The position numbers and the translations under genes are program-made. This document shows positions 55,078 through 64,000 of a DNA stretch of 64,000 nucleotides, piece after piece. Each line of letters opens with the position of its first letter. Position 1 is the stretch's first letter. The notes beneath the pieces are model-generated. The model worked only from the letters and a program-made list of their open reading frames with translations, did no database searches and was not told the DNA's origin. Source of the DNA: Panicum virgatum (taxonomy: Eukaryota > Streptophyta > Magnoliopsida > Poales > Poaceae); contig NC_053136.1 of the NCBI RefSeq assembly GCF_016808335.1, positions 1,842,531-1,906,530 on the forward strand, in the 5' to 3' direction.

Positions 55078-57522
55078 ATGGCTAGCTTCACGCACGTGAT
55101 CGTGGACGCTGAGGGTTGGGCGCACTCCAGTGCCCTCCACACCGGCCACTTTCCTCGTCTGCTGTGGCAGATGCTCAGGGCGTTTGACTACACTGAGCCC
55201 CCACAGTACTCCGGACACGAGTCTAGCTTGCTGGGCACCGAGCGCTGTCAGATGATTGTGAAGATTCCTGCTTGCCCCGCTCGCTTGGACTGGGACTCGT
55301 GGCAGCTCACTGTCTATGGTAGGAAGCTGGCAGACTCCTGGGAGATTGCAGCTAGGAGGGCTATTGAGGAGTTCTCAGAGAAGCATAATGCAGAGTGTAG
55401 CGAAAATGGCCTCTCATGCCATATTTCAATATAATGTTTTGGCGATTGATGACACACGCAACACTTGAACTAATGTGTTTGCTTAGATGATATACTCAGG
55501 CGTTTAGGTTCAAGTAATGACAAAGAGAAGAGAGGCGAAGCTAGGCCCGAAGGGCCGCCCCTACGGGGGTTCCGCTACCCGGTTAGCGGACGGGGGTCGA
55601 GGGGGAGCCGCCCCTCGCGGGTCTCAGGGCAGCGCCCTGAAACCTAAAAGAAATCAAGTCACCGGTTGAACCGACGCCAAGCAAATTACACACGTCGGTG
55701 CATTGACTTGAGCACGTCTGGGAGTTTTAGTATCACCGGTTAAACCGACGTAAGGCAAAATGTACTCATCGGTGCAATGACAGAGATGGCCTGCGGGCTA
55801 GGGTTTGGCACCGGATGAACCGACGATAGGAAGTTTGAATACGTCGGTGCAATGGCAGAAGCAGACCAAGAAAAATGCATACATCGGATGAACCGATGAT
55901 GCACCGGTTAATGGCGTCGGTGCAGTTGTCCAGAGAGTTTGTTTTTCAAGGATCAGAGGACAGTTGCACTCACCGGTTAAACCGACGCTAACATTACATA
56001 CACCGGTCGATTGCGTCGGTTGATTGCCCGTACACGTAACGGCTAGTTTTCAGTGGGCAGTTTAGTATCACCGGTTAAACCGACGATGGCAATTTGGGGA
56101 GCATCGGATTAACCGGTGTTAAGCACATTTCTGGCAGCTTTTCCCCAACGGCTATATTTGCTTGTGCTGCCTATATATACCCCCAAGGCCGCACCATTTG
56201 AGTGTGCTGGAGTTCAAGGAAGTATACTAGAGCTAAAGATCATCTCCAACCACCATAGAGCTTCATTGTACATCATATAGGCTTAAGCACACTTGTTAGA
56301 GTGCTTAGTGCTTGATTAGGGATTAGTTCTTGCGAGAGCTCCCTTGAGAGAAGTCTTGCTGCGGCAAGCAAACACTTGTACTCGTCGTGTGACCCTCCGA
56401 CTTGGTGTGGAGTGGCAACGACACTTTGTGCGGGGAAGGAGGCCCCTACTTGGTGTTAAAGCTCCAAGATAGTGAAGACGGTGCCGTGGTGACGCTTCGA
56501 GATAGACGGTGGCGGTGACCTCGTCTTTGTGACTTGGTGTCACTTAGCCTTTGCTTGTCGGGAGCCTTGGAGGCGTGGCAAGACGGTGATCAAGCGAAGA
56601 GACTCGGTATCACACTTGTTCTTTGTGAGCAAGTGGCCGTGGACGTAGGGAGGGACTTTGGTGTCCCAACCGAACCACGTTAAATCGTGTGTCTTGGTGT
56701 CTTCACGGGAGTTTGCATATCCTCTCCCTTACCGCTTTACTTACCGCATTACGTTTCCGCATTTACTCTTTCTTGCTTACCTTTACTTTCCTAGTTAGTT
56801 TGATTAGGATTGACTATAGGTTGCAAGTCTTTTGGGGTAAGTAGAGGGTAGCATAGATAAACCTTAGTCATAACTAGCATGTGTAGGACGTGTTAGGTTT
56901 ATCTTATGCAATTAGATTGAGCCCTAGGATAGAAAAGCGATTAGCGACCCTATTCACCCCCTCCCCCTCTAGGGTCGGACACCCCGGTGATCCTTACACA
57001 GAGGTGATAGATACTCCTTACAGTGTGTTTCCTCTGAGGGATGAGACCACTCAGGCCTATACAGATCGGATGAACCGCAACCTGAACATCATGATGCCCG
57101 ACTATAGCGTCAGGACAGCACTCTCGTTCAGCTACTCCTCAGCTTTGAGCAACATGTATGAGCAGCTTCGTGAGGAGAATGCGATATGCAGGAGCAAGGC
57201 TCGAGAGGCTCACCTTCATGAGCAGCACATGATTGGTACCCAGGACAAGATCAAGACCCTGAAGGCCAAGTCTAGAGCAAGGAAGATCAGGATTCAGGAG
57301 TTGCAGGAGGAGTTAGAGAACAGGAATCAGATGGTGCAGCACCTTGAGGGGCAGCTTCAGCAGGCCCAGGAGTGGATTGAGGATGCCCAGGCTCAGGTGC
57401 AGGCAGCAGCAGAGATGGAGGCTGATGCAGCAGAGGAGGAGCCAGAAGAAGAAGAAGAGGAAGAGGACCCTGAGGAGATCGAGGGAGTGTCTGGAGTCGA
57501 GTCGGGACCTGGGACTCCGTGA
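55078..57522 (+). pseudogene. Extra ORF upstream of gag (ORF0-like), split by a solo LTR
   Basis: The ORF starts MASFTHVIVDAEGWAHS at 55,078, is interrupted after 55,395 and resumes at 57,004 in the same frame once the insert and one target copy are discounted. The second part is coiled-coil-like (QEELENRNQMVQHLEGQL) and ends in a Glu-rich tail and TGA. An additional ORF between the leader and gag is known from some rice gypsy groups (RIRE3/RIRE8 type); its function is unknown to me. The interruption inactivates it in this copy, while gag-pol downstream remains open. Confidence 0.8.
55396..56998 (+). mobile_element. Solo LTR (1,603 bp) inside ORF0, TSD CAGAG
   Basis: Starts TGTAGCGAAAATGGCC and ends GGTGATCCTTACA. 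CAGAG is perfectly duplicated (55,391-55,395 and 56,999-57,003). About eight copies of a CACCGGTTnAACCGACG-like motif lie between 55,660 and 56,130. A CACCCCCTCCCCCTCTAGG tract precedes the right end. No internal retrotransposon region remains, so it is the product of LTR-LTR recombination, nested in a very young host element. Confidence 0.93.
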
Positions 57523-58128
57523 GGACGTGGATGGATAGTGTTGATTCTCCCCTTGCAGTGTAGCCTTACTGTAGGATAGTTGGGTAGGATGACCAACATA
57601 GAGCTTTAGGCTAACCTTGGGTTGAGAATTCTTTTGTGGCTCAGTAGTTCGAGTCATGTAGGATAACCCTCCTAGTGTGGTGTGTAGCCGGGTCGTGTAA
57701 GACCCCGTAGTGGTGTGTTGTAGGGTCGTTTGTGAACCCTTCTCCCATGTTAGTTTGTTGCCGTAGCACGGCTTGGTTTGTACTGAACCTTGTTCCAGCT
57801 GAAGCAGCGTGGCTGCTTAATGTAAATTTTACTTCCGTAATGATCTTTTCTGTCAGTGTGTGAATTTTCAGATTTGAGTTGTGTTTGGATCGTCTTCGAA
57901 TCTGAAACATTGTTGAGCGAGGTTCAGTTTTGCATACGTTAGAGCTACGTTGGACGAAACTTGTTGTGTTGATGCATTTTCAACCAAAGCAAGTAAATTT
58001 TAATTCCCTTGGTGAACCATCTCGCGAGAGAAATGATTCATGCCGTGTGTTCATATTATATATGCACATTCTTTACTTGCATGGATTAGTCTTGCTAGCG
58101 AAATGGCTAACCAGGGGAATGATTCTTT

Positions 58129-61100
58129 TTGCAGATGGGTGATAATCATGACAATGACAATCACGAGGCACTGCCCCAACAACCTCCCTCTTTGGCTCAA
58201 GCTGTTGCAGCTCTTATCGCGGATCGCAATGAGCAGACTGAGCTAATAAGGCAACTGGTGCAATCCCAAGTCAATGCCGGCAGAGGTCGACATGCTCCCC
58301 CGCTAGCACCAGCAGAAACTGACTATGTCGGTTTTCTGGCCACCCAGCCACCTCTGTTCCATAAGGCCGATGATCCCCTTGAGGCTGATGCCTGGATTCG
58401 CACCATTGAGGATAAGTTCAGCATCCTCAATTGCACAGAGATGGACAAGGCCGCCTTTGCAGCGCAACAGCTGCGGGGACCTGCGAAAATATGGTGGGTC
58501 AATCACAAGGCTCTACTTCCCGCTGGTACACGTCTCACTTGGGATGAGTTTGTGGCAGCGTTTAAAGCTCATCACATCCCTACCAGTTTGATGAGGAGAA
58601 AGATGGCAGAGTTCCTAGCTCTGAAGCAAGGGACTAACACCGTGCTGCAATATGCTCAAACCTTCAATCAGCTATCTCAGTACGGCGGTTTTCATGTGGA
58701 TACTGATGAGAAGAAGCAGGATTGCTTCAGAAGGGGACTCAGCACAAAGCTCCAGGACAAACTGGCTCTCACTACTTGCAACAACTTTACTGATCTGGTT
58801 AATAAGGCCATCACGCAGGAAGATGCCACGCTGGCACACAAAGCTGACAAGAAGAGAAAGGCACCTGCTGGATCCTCCAGTAATGCACCCCAGAGATACA
58901 AGCTGGTTCAGACAGGGAATCAGCAGGCTTCAAACCGTCCTCCACAGCAGGGCCGTTGGGTCGCTAGGCCACCCCAGCAACAGCAACCGTGGGTACCTCG
59001 TTTTCCGACACAGCAGCAGATGCCGCTAATGCTACCAGCTCCACGCCCCAACAACTACCCCTGTTACAACTGTGGTAACCTGGGGCACTTTGCACGTGAC
59101 TGCCGTCTGCCACCTCGGCAGAATATCTACAAGACTCCAGCACTGAGTCAAGGTTCCAGCCAGAAAGATCAGAAAAAGAAGGTTGTACCTGCCAAGACTG
59201 GTCGTGTGAACTACACTACTCTGGAGGAAGTTCCGGAGGGCACCCAAGTGATAGCGGGTACGTTCTCCGTTAATCACTGCCCTGTTACTGTGCTATTTGA
59301 TTCTGGAGCATCTCATAACTTTATCAGTGAAGCATGTGTGACACGACTTCACTTACAAGTAACATGCTTAGAGAGACCATACATTATTCAGACACCTGGC
59401 ACCCGATTAAATGCTGGCCAAGTAGTTCGAAATGTTCCCCTTACCTTGGGTGGGAAAAATTTTCCACTCACTCCCATTGTCCTTCCAAGCCAGGGGATAG
59501 ATATCATACTTGGAATGAATTGGATGAAGAAGCATGGCGTTATCATCAATACATCTTCTCGTGTTCTTCAGTTCAACTCTTCCATGTATGGTTCTATGGA
59601 AATTCATCTTTCCCAGCATGCAATTCCAGCCACTGTCATATACCATCTTGAGGGGAAAATCCTAGAGGTAATTCCAGTGGTTTGTGAATACCCCGATGTG
59701 TTTCCGGAGGACTTGCCAGGCATGCCTCCCGATCGGGATATTGAGTTTGTCATTGAGTTACAACCTGGCACAGCGCCCATATCTCGAAGGCCATATAGAA
59801 TGACTCCCAGTGAGTTAGCTGAATTAAAAATCCAGTTACAAGAGTTGCTGGATAAAGGCTATATCCGACCGAGCACCTCACCTTGGGGTTGCCCGGCTCT
59901 GTTCGTGAAGAAGAAAGATCACGGGCTGAGGCTATGTGTGGATTACCGACCTCTGAATGCAGTGACCATCAAAAACAAATATCCACTTCCTCGTATTGAT
60001 ATTCTTTTTGATCAACTAGCCGGAGCTAAGGTATTCTCAAAAATAGACCTACGATCTGGTTATCATCAAATCAAAATCAGACCGGTGGATATACCAAAAA
60101 CAGCTTTCTCTACTCGTTATGGTTTATACGAGTATTTGGTGATGTCCTTCGGGTTAACTAATGCTCCCGCTTATTTCATGTACCTCATGAATTCTGTATT
60201 TATGCCGGAGTTAGACAAGTTCGTCGTGGTCTTCATTGATGATATCTTGATCTACTCCAAGAATGAGGAAGAACATGCTCATCATCTTCACATAGTACTT
60301 CAGCGTCTGAGAGAGCACCAGCTTTATGCCAAATTCAGCAAGTGTGACTTCTGGCTGAAGGAAGTGCCATTCCTCGGTCATGTCATATCTGCTGAAGGTA
60401 TCTCTGTGGATCCCAGTAAAGTACAGGATGTACTCGATTGGGAAGCCCCCACTTCAGTTCCTGAAATCCGCAGTTTCTTGGGTTTAGCTGGGTATTATCG
60501 TCGGTTTATTCCAGAATTCTCCAGAATTGCGAAGCCAATGACTGAACTTCTGAAAAAGGGTGTTAAATTCTATTGGAGTATTCAATGTGAGGAAGCTTTC
60601 CAGAAATTGAAGACACTTCTCACTTCTGCTCCAATCTTGGCCCAGCCTGATACTACAAAACCATTCGATGTCTACTGTGATGCCTCAGGCACAGGACTTG
60701 GCTGTGTTCTGATGCAGGAGAACCGAGTGATTGCTTATGCATCTCGATCGCTCAAGCGTCACGAAGAAAACTATCCCACTCATGATCTTGAATTAGCAGC
60801 TGTGGTCCATTCACTGAAGATCTGGCGACACTATCTCTTAGGTTCATTGTGCAACATCTATACCGATCACAAGAGTCTCAAATATCTTTTCACTCAAGCT
60901 GATTTGAACATGCGTCAAAGAAGATGGCTTGAGTTGATTAAAGATTATGAACTCGAAGTGCATTATCATCCTGGCAAGGCGAATGTAGTTGCCGATGCGC
61001 TAAGTCGCAAAGCTCACTGTCATTGCATCTCAGCTATACCATTAAGCGAATCCCTTTGCTTTGAAATGGAAAAGCTGAATTTAAGTATCGTACCACATGG

Positions 61101-62760
61101 CACATTGGCTCATCTAGAGCTTACTCCTACTCTTCGTGACCTCATCATAGCGGCACAAAAGCAAGATAAAGGGGTGAAGGAAATTCAGAGAAGACTGTCA
61201 GAAGGAGACCCTAAAGTGAATTGCTTCCACCAGGATACTGAGAATGTACTATGGTTCAAGAACCGACTAGTGGTGCCTAAAAATTTTGAGCTTAGAAAAC
61301 AGATCCTTGATGAAGCCCATACTTCACGACTATCAATTCATCCGGGTAGCAACAAGATGTACCAAGACCTGAAGCAACGATTTTGGTGGACTCGGATGAA
61401 AAGGGAAATAGCCAAGTATGTGTCGGAGTGTGATATCTGTCGGAGGGTTAAAGCCAGTCATCTCAGACCAGCTGGGACTCTCCAGCCCTTGAATATTCCA
61501 GAATGGAAATGGGAAGATATAAGTATGGATTTCATCGTCGGCTTACCTCGAACTCAAAAGGGTTATGACTCTATTTGGGTTGTGGTCGACAGGCTAACCA
61601 AATCAGCACATTTTCTTCCAGTCAGTACTCCTTATTCCACAAAAAGATATGCTGAGTTATATGTTGAGCGTATCTTAAGCCTGCATGGTATACCCAAGAC
61701 TATCATCTCTGATCGTGGTAGTCAATTCACTGCTCGCTTTTGGGAACAATTGCATACTTGCTTAGGAACTCGGGTGATTCGCAGTTCTGCTTACCACCCT
61801 CAAACAGATGGCCAAACAGAGAGAATTAATCAGATTCTGGAAGATATGCTTCGTGCATGTGTCTTGACCTATCCACAGAAATGGGATCAATGTTTGCCAT
61901 TAGCTGAATTTTCTTATAACAATAGTTATCAAGAAAGCATCAAAATGGCTCCCTTTGAAGCCTTATACGGTCGTCGATGCCGTACACCTCTGAATTGGTC
62001 TGAAACCGGGGAAAGAACAATCTTTGGGCCCGACATGGTTCAAGAGGCAGAAGAACAAGTCCGCCTTATCCAAGCCAACTTAAAGATTGCACAGTCCCGA
62101 CAGAAGAGCTATGCGGATAAAAGAAGAGATCCACTCATCTTTAAAGTCGGTGACCATGTATATTTAAAAGTATCACCTTGGAAAGGCGTGCAAAGGTTCG
62201 CAATAAAAGGAAAGTTAGCTCCCCGCTACATCGGTCCATATCCAATTGTGGAACGATGCGGTCCTGTGGCTTATCGGTTGGACCTTCCAGCAAATCTTTC
62301 TGCAGTTCATAACATCTTCCATGTATCGCAACTCAGAATGTGCCTTAGAATTCCGACTGAAGCTGTGGCAAGTGACTCAATTCAATTAGAATCTGATCTC
62401 ACTTATTCTGAGCATCCTATCAAGATTATTGATCGCAAGGATCGAGTTACTCGTCGCACAACCAACCGATTCTTCAAAGTACAATGGAGTAATCACTCCG
62501 AAGATGAAGCGACTTGGGAGAAGGAGGAATTTCTGAAATCCAAGTATCCGGAGTTTTTAAACGCTCATCCAGGTAATTCGCCTTCGAACCCTCTCATCTA
62601 TCTTTATTCCTTCATGCCTGAATCTCGGGACGAGATTCTTTTAAGGGGGGAAGGCTGTAACACCCCTGTGTTAATCGTCCTGCTAATCACGATTTATCTC
62701 GCTAATCGTGGACTCAAATTCGTCGTTAACGCTAATCGCGTTCGCTTAGTAAACATCTAG
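58129..62760 (+). CDS. Gypsy gag-pol polyprotein with chromodomain, 1,543 codons, intact
   Basis: One frame without stops; the better start is probably ATGGGTGATAAT at 58,135, directly after an acceptor-like TTTTTGCAG. Order: gag, CCHC knuckle ([14 protein letters not shown], about residue 310), aspartic protease ([10 protein letters not shown], about 390), reverse transcriptase ([12 protein letters not shown] about 577; FIDDILIY about 702), RNase H ([10 protein letters not shown], about 848), integrase with an HHCC zinc site (about 1063-1110) and catalytic D, D, E in MDFIVG, SDRGSQF and GQTERINQ (about 1132-1227), and a chromodomain near 1427-1490. That order and the chromodomain place it among plant chromoviruses, probably the Tekay/Del group (inference). 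The frame does not stop before the 3' LTR but runs 105 bases into it. Confidence 0.93.
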   Translation: MQMGDNHDNDNHEALPQQPPSLAQAVAALIADRNEQTELIRQLVQSQVNAGRGRHAPPLAPAETDYVGFLATQPPLFHKADDPLEADAWIRTIEDKFSILNCTEMDKAAFAAQQLRGPAKIWWVNHKALLPAGTRLTWDEFVAAFKAHHIPTSLMRRKMAEFLALKQGTNTVLQYAQTFNQLSQYGGFHVDTDEKKQDCFRRGLSTKLQDKLALTTCNNFTDLVNKAITQEDATLAHKADKKRKAPAGSSSNAPQRYKLVQTGNQQASNRPPQQGRWVARPPQQQQPWVPRFPTQQQMPLMLPAPRPNNYPCYNCGNLGHFARDCRLPPRQNIYKTPALSQGSSQKDQKKKVVPAKTGRVNYTTLEEVPEGTQVIAGTFSVNHCPVTVLFDSGASHNFISEACVTRLHLQVTCLERPYIIQTPGTRLNAGQVVRNVPLTLGGKNFPLTPIVLPSQGIDIILGMNWMKKHGVIINTSSRVLQFNSSMYGSMEIHLSQHAIPATVIYHLEGKILEVIPVVCEYPDVFPEDLPGMPPDRDIEFVIELQPGTAPISRRPYRMTPSELAELKIQLQELLDKGYIRPSTSPWGCPALFVKKKDHGLRLCVDYRPLNAVTIKNKYPLPRIDILFDQLAGAKVFSKIDLRSGYHQIKIRPVDIPKTAFSTRYGLYEYLVMSFGLTNAPAYFMYLMNSVFMPELDKFVVVFIDDILIYSKNEEEHAHHLHIVLQRLREHQLYAKFSKCDFWLKEVPFLGHVISAEGISVDPSKVQDVLDWEAPTSVPEIRSFLGLAGYYRRFIPEFSRIAKPMTELLKKGVKFYWSIQCEEAFQKLKTLLTSAPILAQPDTTKPFDVYCDASGTGLGCVLMQENRVIAYASRSLKRHEENYPTHDLELAAVVHSLKIWRHYLLGSLCNIYTDHKSLKYLFTQADLNMRQRRWLELIKDYELEVHYHPGKANVVADALSRKAHCHCISAIPLSESLCFEMEKLNLSIVPHGTLAHLELTPTLRDLIIAAQKQDKGVKEIQRRLSEGDPKVNCFHQDTENVLWFKNRLVVPKNFELRKQILDEAHTSRLSIHPGSNKMYQDLKQRFWWTRMKREIAKYVSECDICRRVKASHLRPAGTLQPLNIPEWKWEDISMDFIVGLPRTQKGYDSIWVVVDRLTKSAHFLPVSTPYSTKRYAELYVERILSLHGIPKTIISDRGSQFTARFWEQLHTCLGTRVIRSSAYHPQTDGQTERINQILEDMLRACVLTYPQKWDQCLPLAEFSYNNSYQESIKMAPFEALYGRRCRTPLNWSETGERTIFGPDMVQEAEEQVRLIQANLKIAQSRQKSYADKRRDPLIFKVGDHVYLKVSPWKGVQRFAIKGKLAPRYIGPYPIVERCGPVAYRLDLPANLSAVHNIFHVSQLRMCLRIPTEAVASDSIQLESDLTYSEHPIKIIDRKDRVTRRTTNRFFKVQWSNHSEDEATWEKEEFLKSKYPEFLNAHPGNSPSNPLIYLYSFMPESRDEILLRGEGCNTPVLIVLLITIYLANRGLKFVVNANRVRLVNI
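62638..62655 (+). other. Polypurine tract
   Basis: TTTTAAGGGGGGAAGGC directly precedes the TG of the 3' LTR. It is the expected primer site for plus-strand synthesis and overlaps the end of the gag-pol frame. Confidence 0.85.
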
Positions 62761-64000
62761 TTAGCCGTGTTCGATCTCGTTTTTGTCCTTGATCTGGGCT
62801 CCAAATCAACTTCCGCCCAAAACGAAAGTTGTAGATCTTTTAATCCTCTACAACTTCTATTTTGGCCAAATTTCATGTTCCCATATGAAAATTTGAGTTT
62901 CAACTGGTCAAACGCGAGCTAAAATCATTTAAACGAGTGAACAGTGTCTCCACTGTGCTCGTCACTGTGACGTTCGACGCCATACCGGCGACTGTGGCCG
63001 GCGGCGAGCTTCCACGCGTCGGCCATCGCGCTGAGCGCCGCTCTTCACCTCGCGGACGACCTCGAAGCTTCTGGTGCCGTCCCCATCCTCCTTTCTCCTC
63101 CTCAGTGCACGACGAGCCAAGCTCGAGCGAGCAGCACCGAGCAACCGCCGCCGCTCGTCGCACCGGCAAGTCCTCGCCGCCGCAACTCGATTCGTCGCGC
63201 TCCAAACCACTACACCTCGCCCCGAAGCTCGTCCATCCCTCCACGGGCGCGGCCGTGCCCTACCCCGGCCGAATCGACTTAGCACCGAGCTCAGACCGCC
63301 GCTCGCCATCGTCGTTCCCGCCGAGCTCCGCCCCTCTTCGTCGAGCTCCCTCTCCGAGGTCTCCTCCGCCCAAAATTGACCCACGGTGAGCTCAATCGCG
63401 ACCTCCCCTCGCTCACCGGCCTTTTCCCCACCCGAATCCGCGGCTGTCGCCGTCGATTTCCCGCTGCGCCGCCGCGGAATGCGCCGCCGCCGCCTGCACA
63501 CGCCGCCGGACCTCCCTGGGCCTCCCCGTGCGCCGCTGACGCGCGCCCTAGGGCCACCCGGGCGCCCTGGTGCTCGTGCCGGCCGCTCCCGCGGCCGCCG
63601 AGCTCCGCGGCGGCCGGAACGCCGCCGCCGCAAGCCGCCGCCGCGTGCCACCGCTGCCGCACGCCGCGGGGGCCCCCTGCGCACGCTCGTGCGGCGCCGC
63701 CGCGAGCCGCACGGCCGCCTGGGGCCCCTGGCCCTCATCCGCCCCTCCCCGCGCGCCGCCTGGCCTTGCCCTGGCCGGCCCGGCCGCGCCGCCACCGCGC
63801 CACCCCTACCGCCGCCGCTCCAAGCCGCGTGCCGCCCTGCGCCCGCGCCCCTGTTCCGCGCCCGCGCCCTGGGCCCCGCCCGTGCGCGCCGCCTGCCGCC
63901 GCACCTCCGGCCGCCCCGGGGCCACGGCTCGGCCCGCAGCGCCGCCGGCGGGGAGCGCCGCCGCGGCTGCTCGGTCGCGCCCCGCGCGTGCGGATGCGAA
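62656..64000 (+). mobile_element. 3' LTR of the gypsy element (first 1,345 bp; continues past window)
   Basis: Starts TGTAACACCCCTGTG and follows 50,499-51,843 base for base apart from one C/T difference at about 63,497. By the offset it should end near 66,180, outside the window. It includes the GC-rich block of the LTR. Confidence 0.95.

Noticed and set aside
55540..55660. A structured RNA in the GC-rich start of the solo LTR (GGGCCGCCCC, CGGGGGTCGAGGGGG)
   Set aside because: Short GC runs pair in several ways but no single conserved fold is evident from one sequence.

Overview
The window is nuclear DNA of a grass (Poaceae, probably a panicoid). The evidence is the grass-type transposons (CACTA elements with ACCGGT or TTTGTCCCGG subterminal repeats, Stowaway and Tourist-like MITEs, Au-like SINEs, chromodomain gypsy elements), the 7-exon terpene synthase genes and the GC-rich 5' end of a PPR gene. 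Species was not determined.

Layout. Positions 1-32,200 hold four tandem terpene synthase (TPS) units on the plus strand: A (last two exons only, cut by the window edge), B (no exons 1-3, exon 6 split by a 10.1-kb insertion), C (all seven exons, but an 8-bp frameshift in exon 6) and D (seven exons, an open 555-codon frame, the only complete copy). A matches C and B matches D, flanks included, so an ancestral C-D pair was duplicated into (A-B)(C-D). The right edge of the duplicated unit is seen at 16,044 / 43,205. Afterwards a 7.3-kb CACTA element entered downstream of C, an 8.7-kb CACTA element entered downstream of D, small MITEs entered the second unit, and the first unit lost B's promoter and exons 1-3 and gained the 10.1-kb segment. 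Empty sites in the sister copy fix several of these events to the base.

The 10.1-kb segment in B (2,469-12,583) carries an intact FAR1/MULE-type transposase gene, a convergent ULP1-like (C48) cysteine protease gene, a solo LTR and a SINE nested in a CACTA remnant, and a Mutator-type MITE with a 9-bp target duplication. Both CACTA elements also encode a C48 protease-like domain, so two transposon superfamilies here carry such genes. Both CACTA elements have lost their tnp2 catalytic core.

From 43,553 there is an intact intronless PPR gene with a duplicated, decayed 3' tail 1 kb downstream. From about 48.6 kb the window is LTR retrotransposon: a minus-strand solo LTR, then a chromodomain gypsy element with a 3.5-kb LTR, an extra upstream ORF split by a 1.6-kb solo LTR, an intact 1.54k-residue gag-pol, and the first 1,345 bp of the 3' LTR. 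The two LTRs differ at one visible base over the compared length, so the insertion is very young.

Functional reading: this is a birth-and-death TPS locus. D is the only plausible enzyme source whose whole gene is visible. Its motifs (DDIFD, an NSE/DTE-type second metal site, no RRX8W) suggest a TPS-g type acyclic linalool/nerolidol-class synthase with a plastid-type leader; this is inference.
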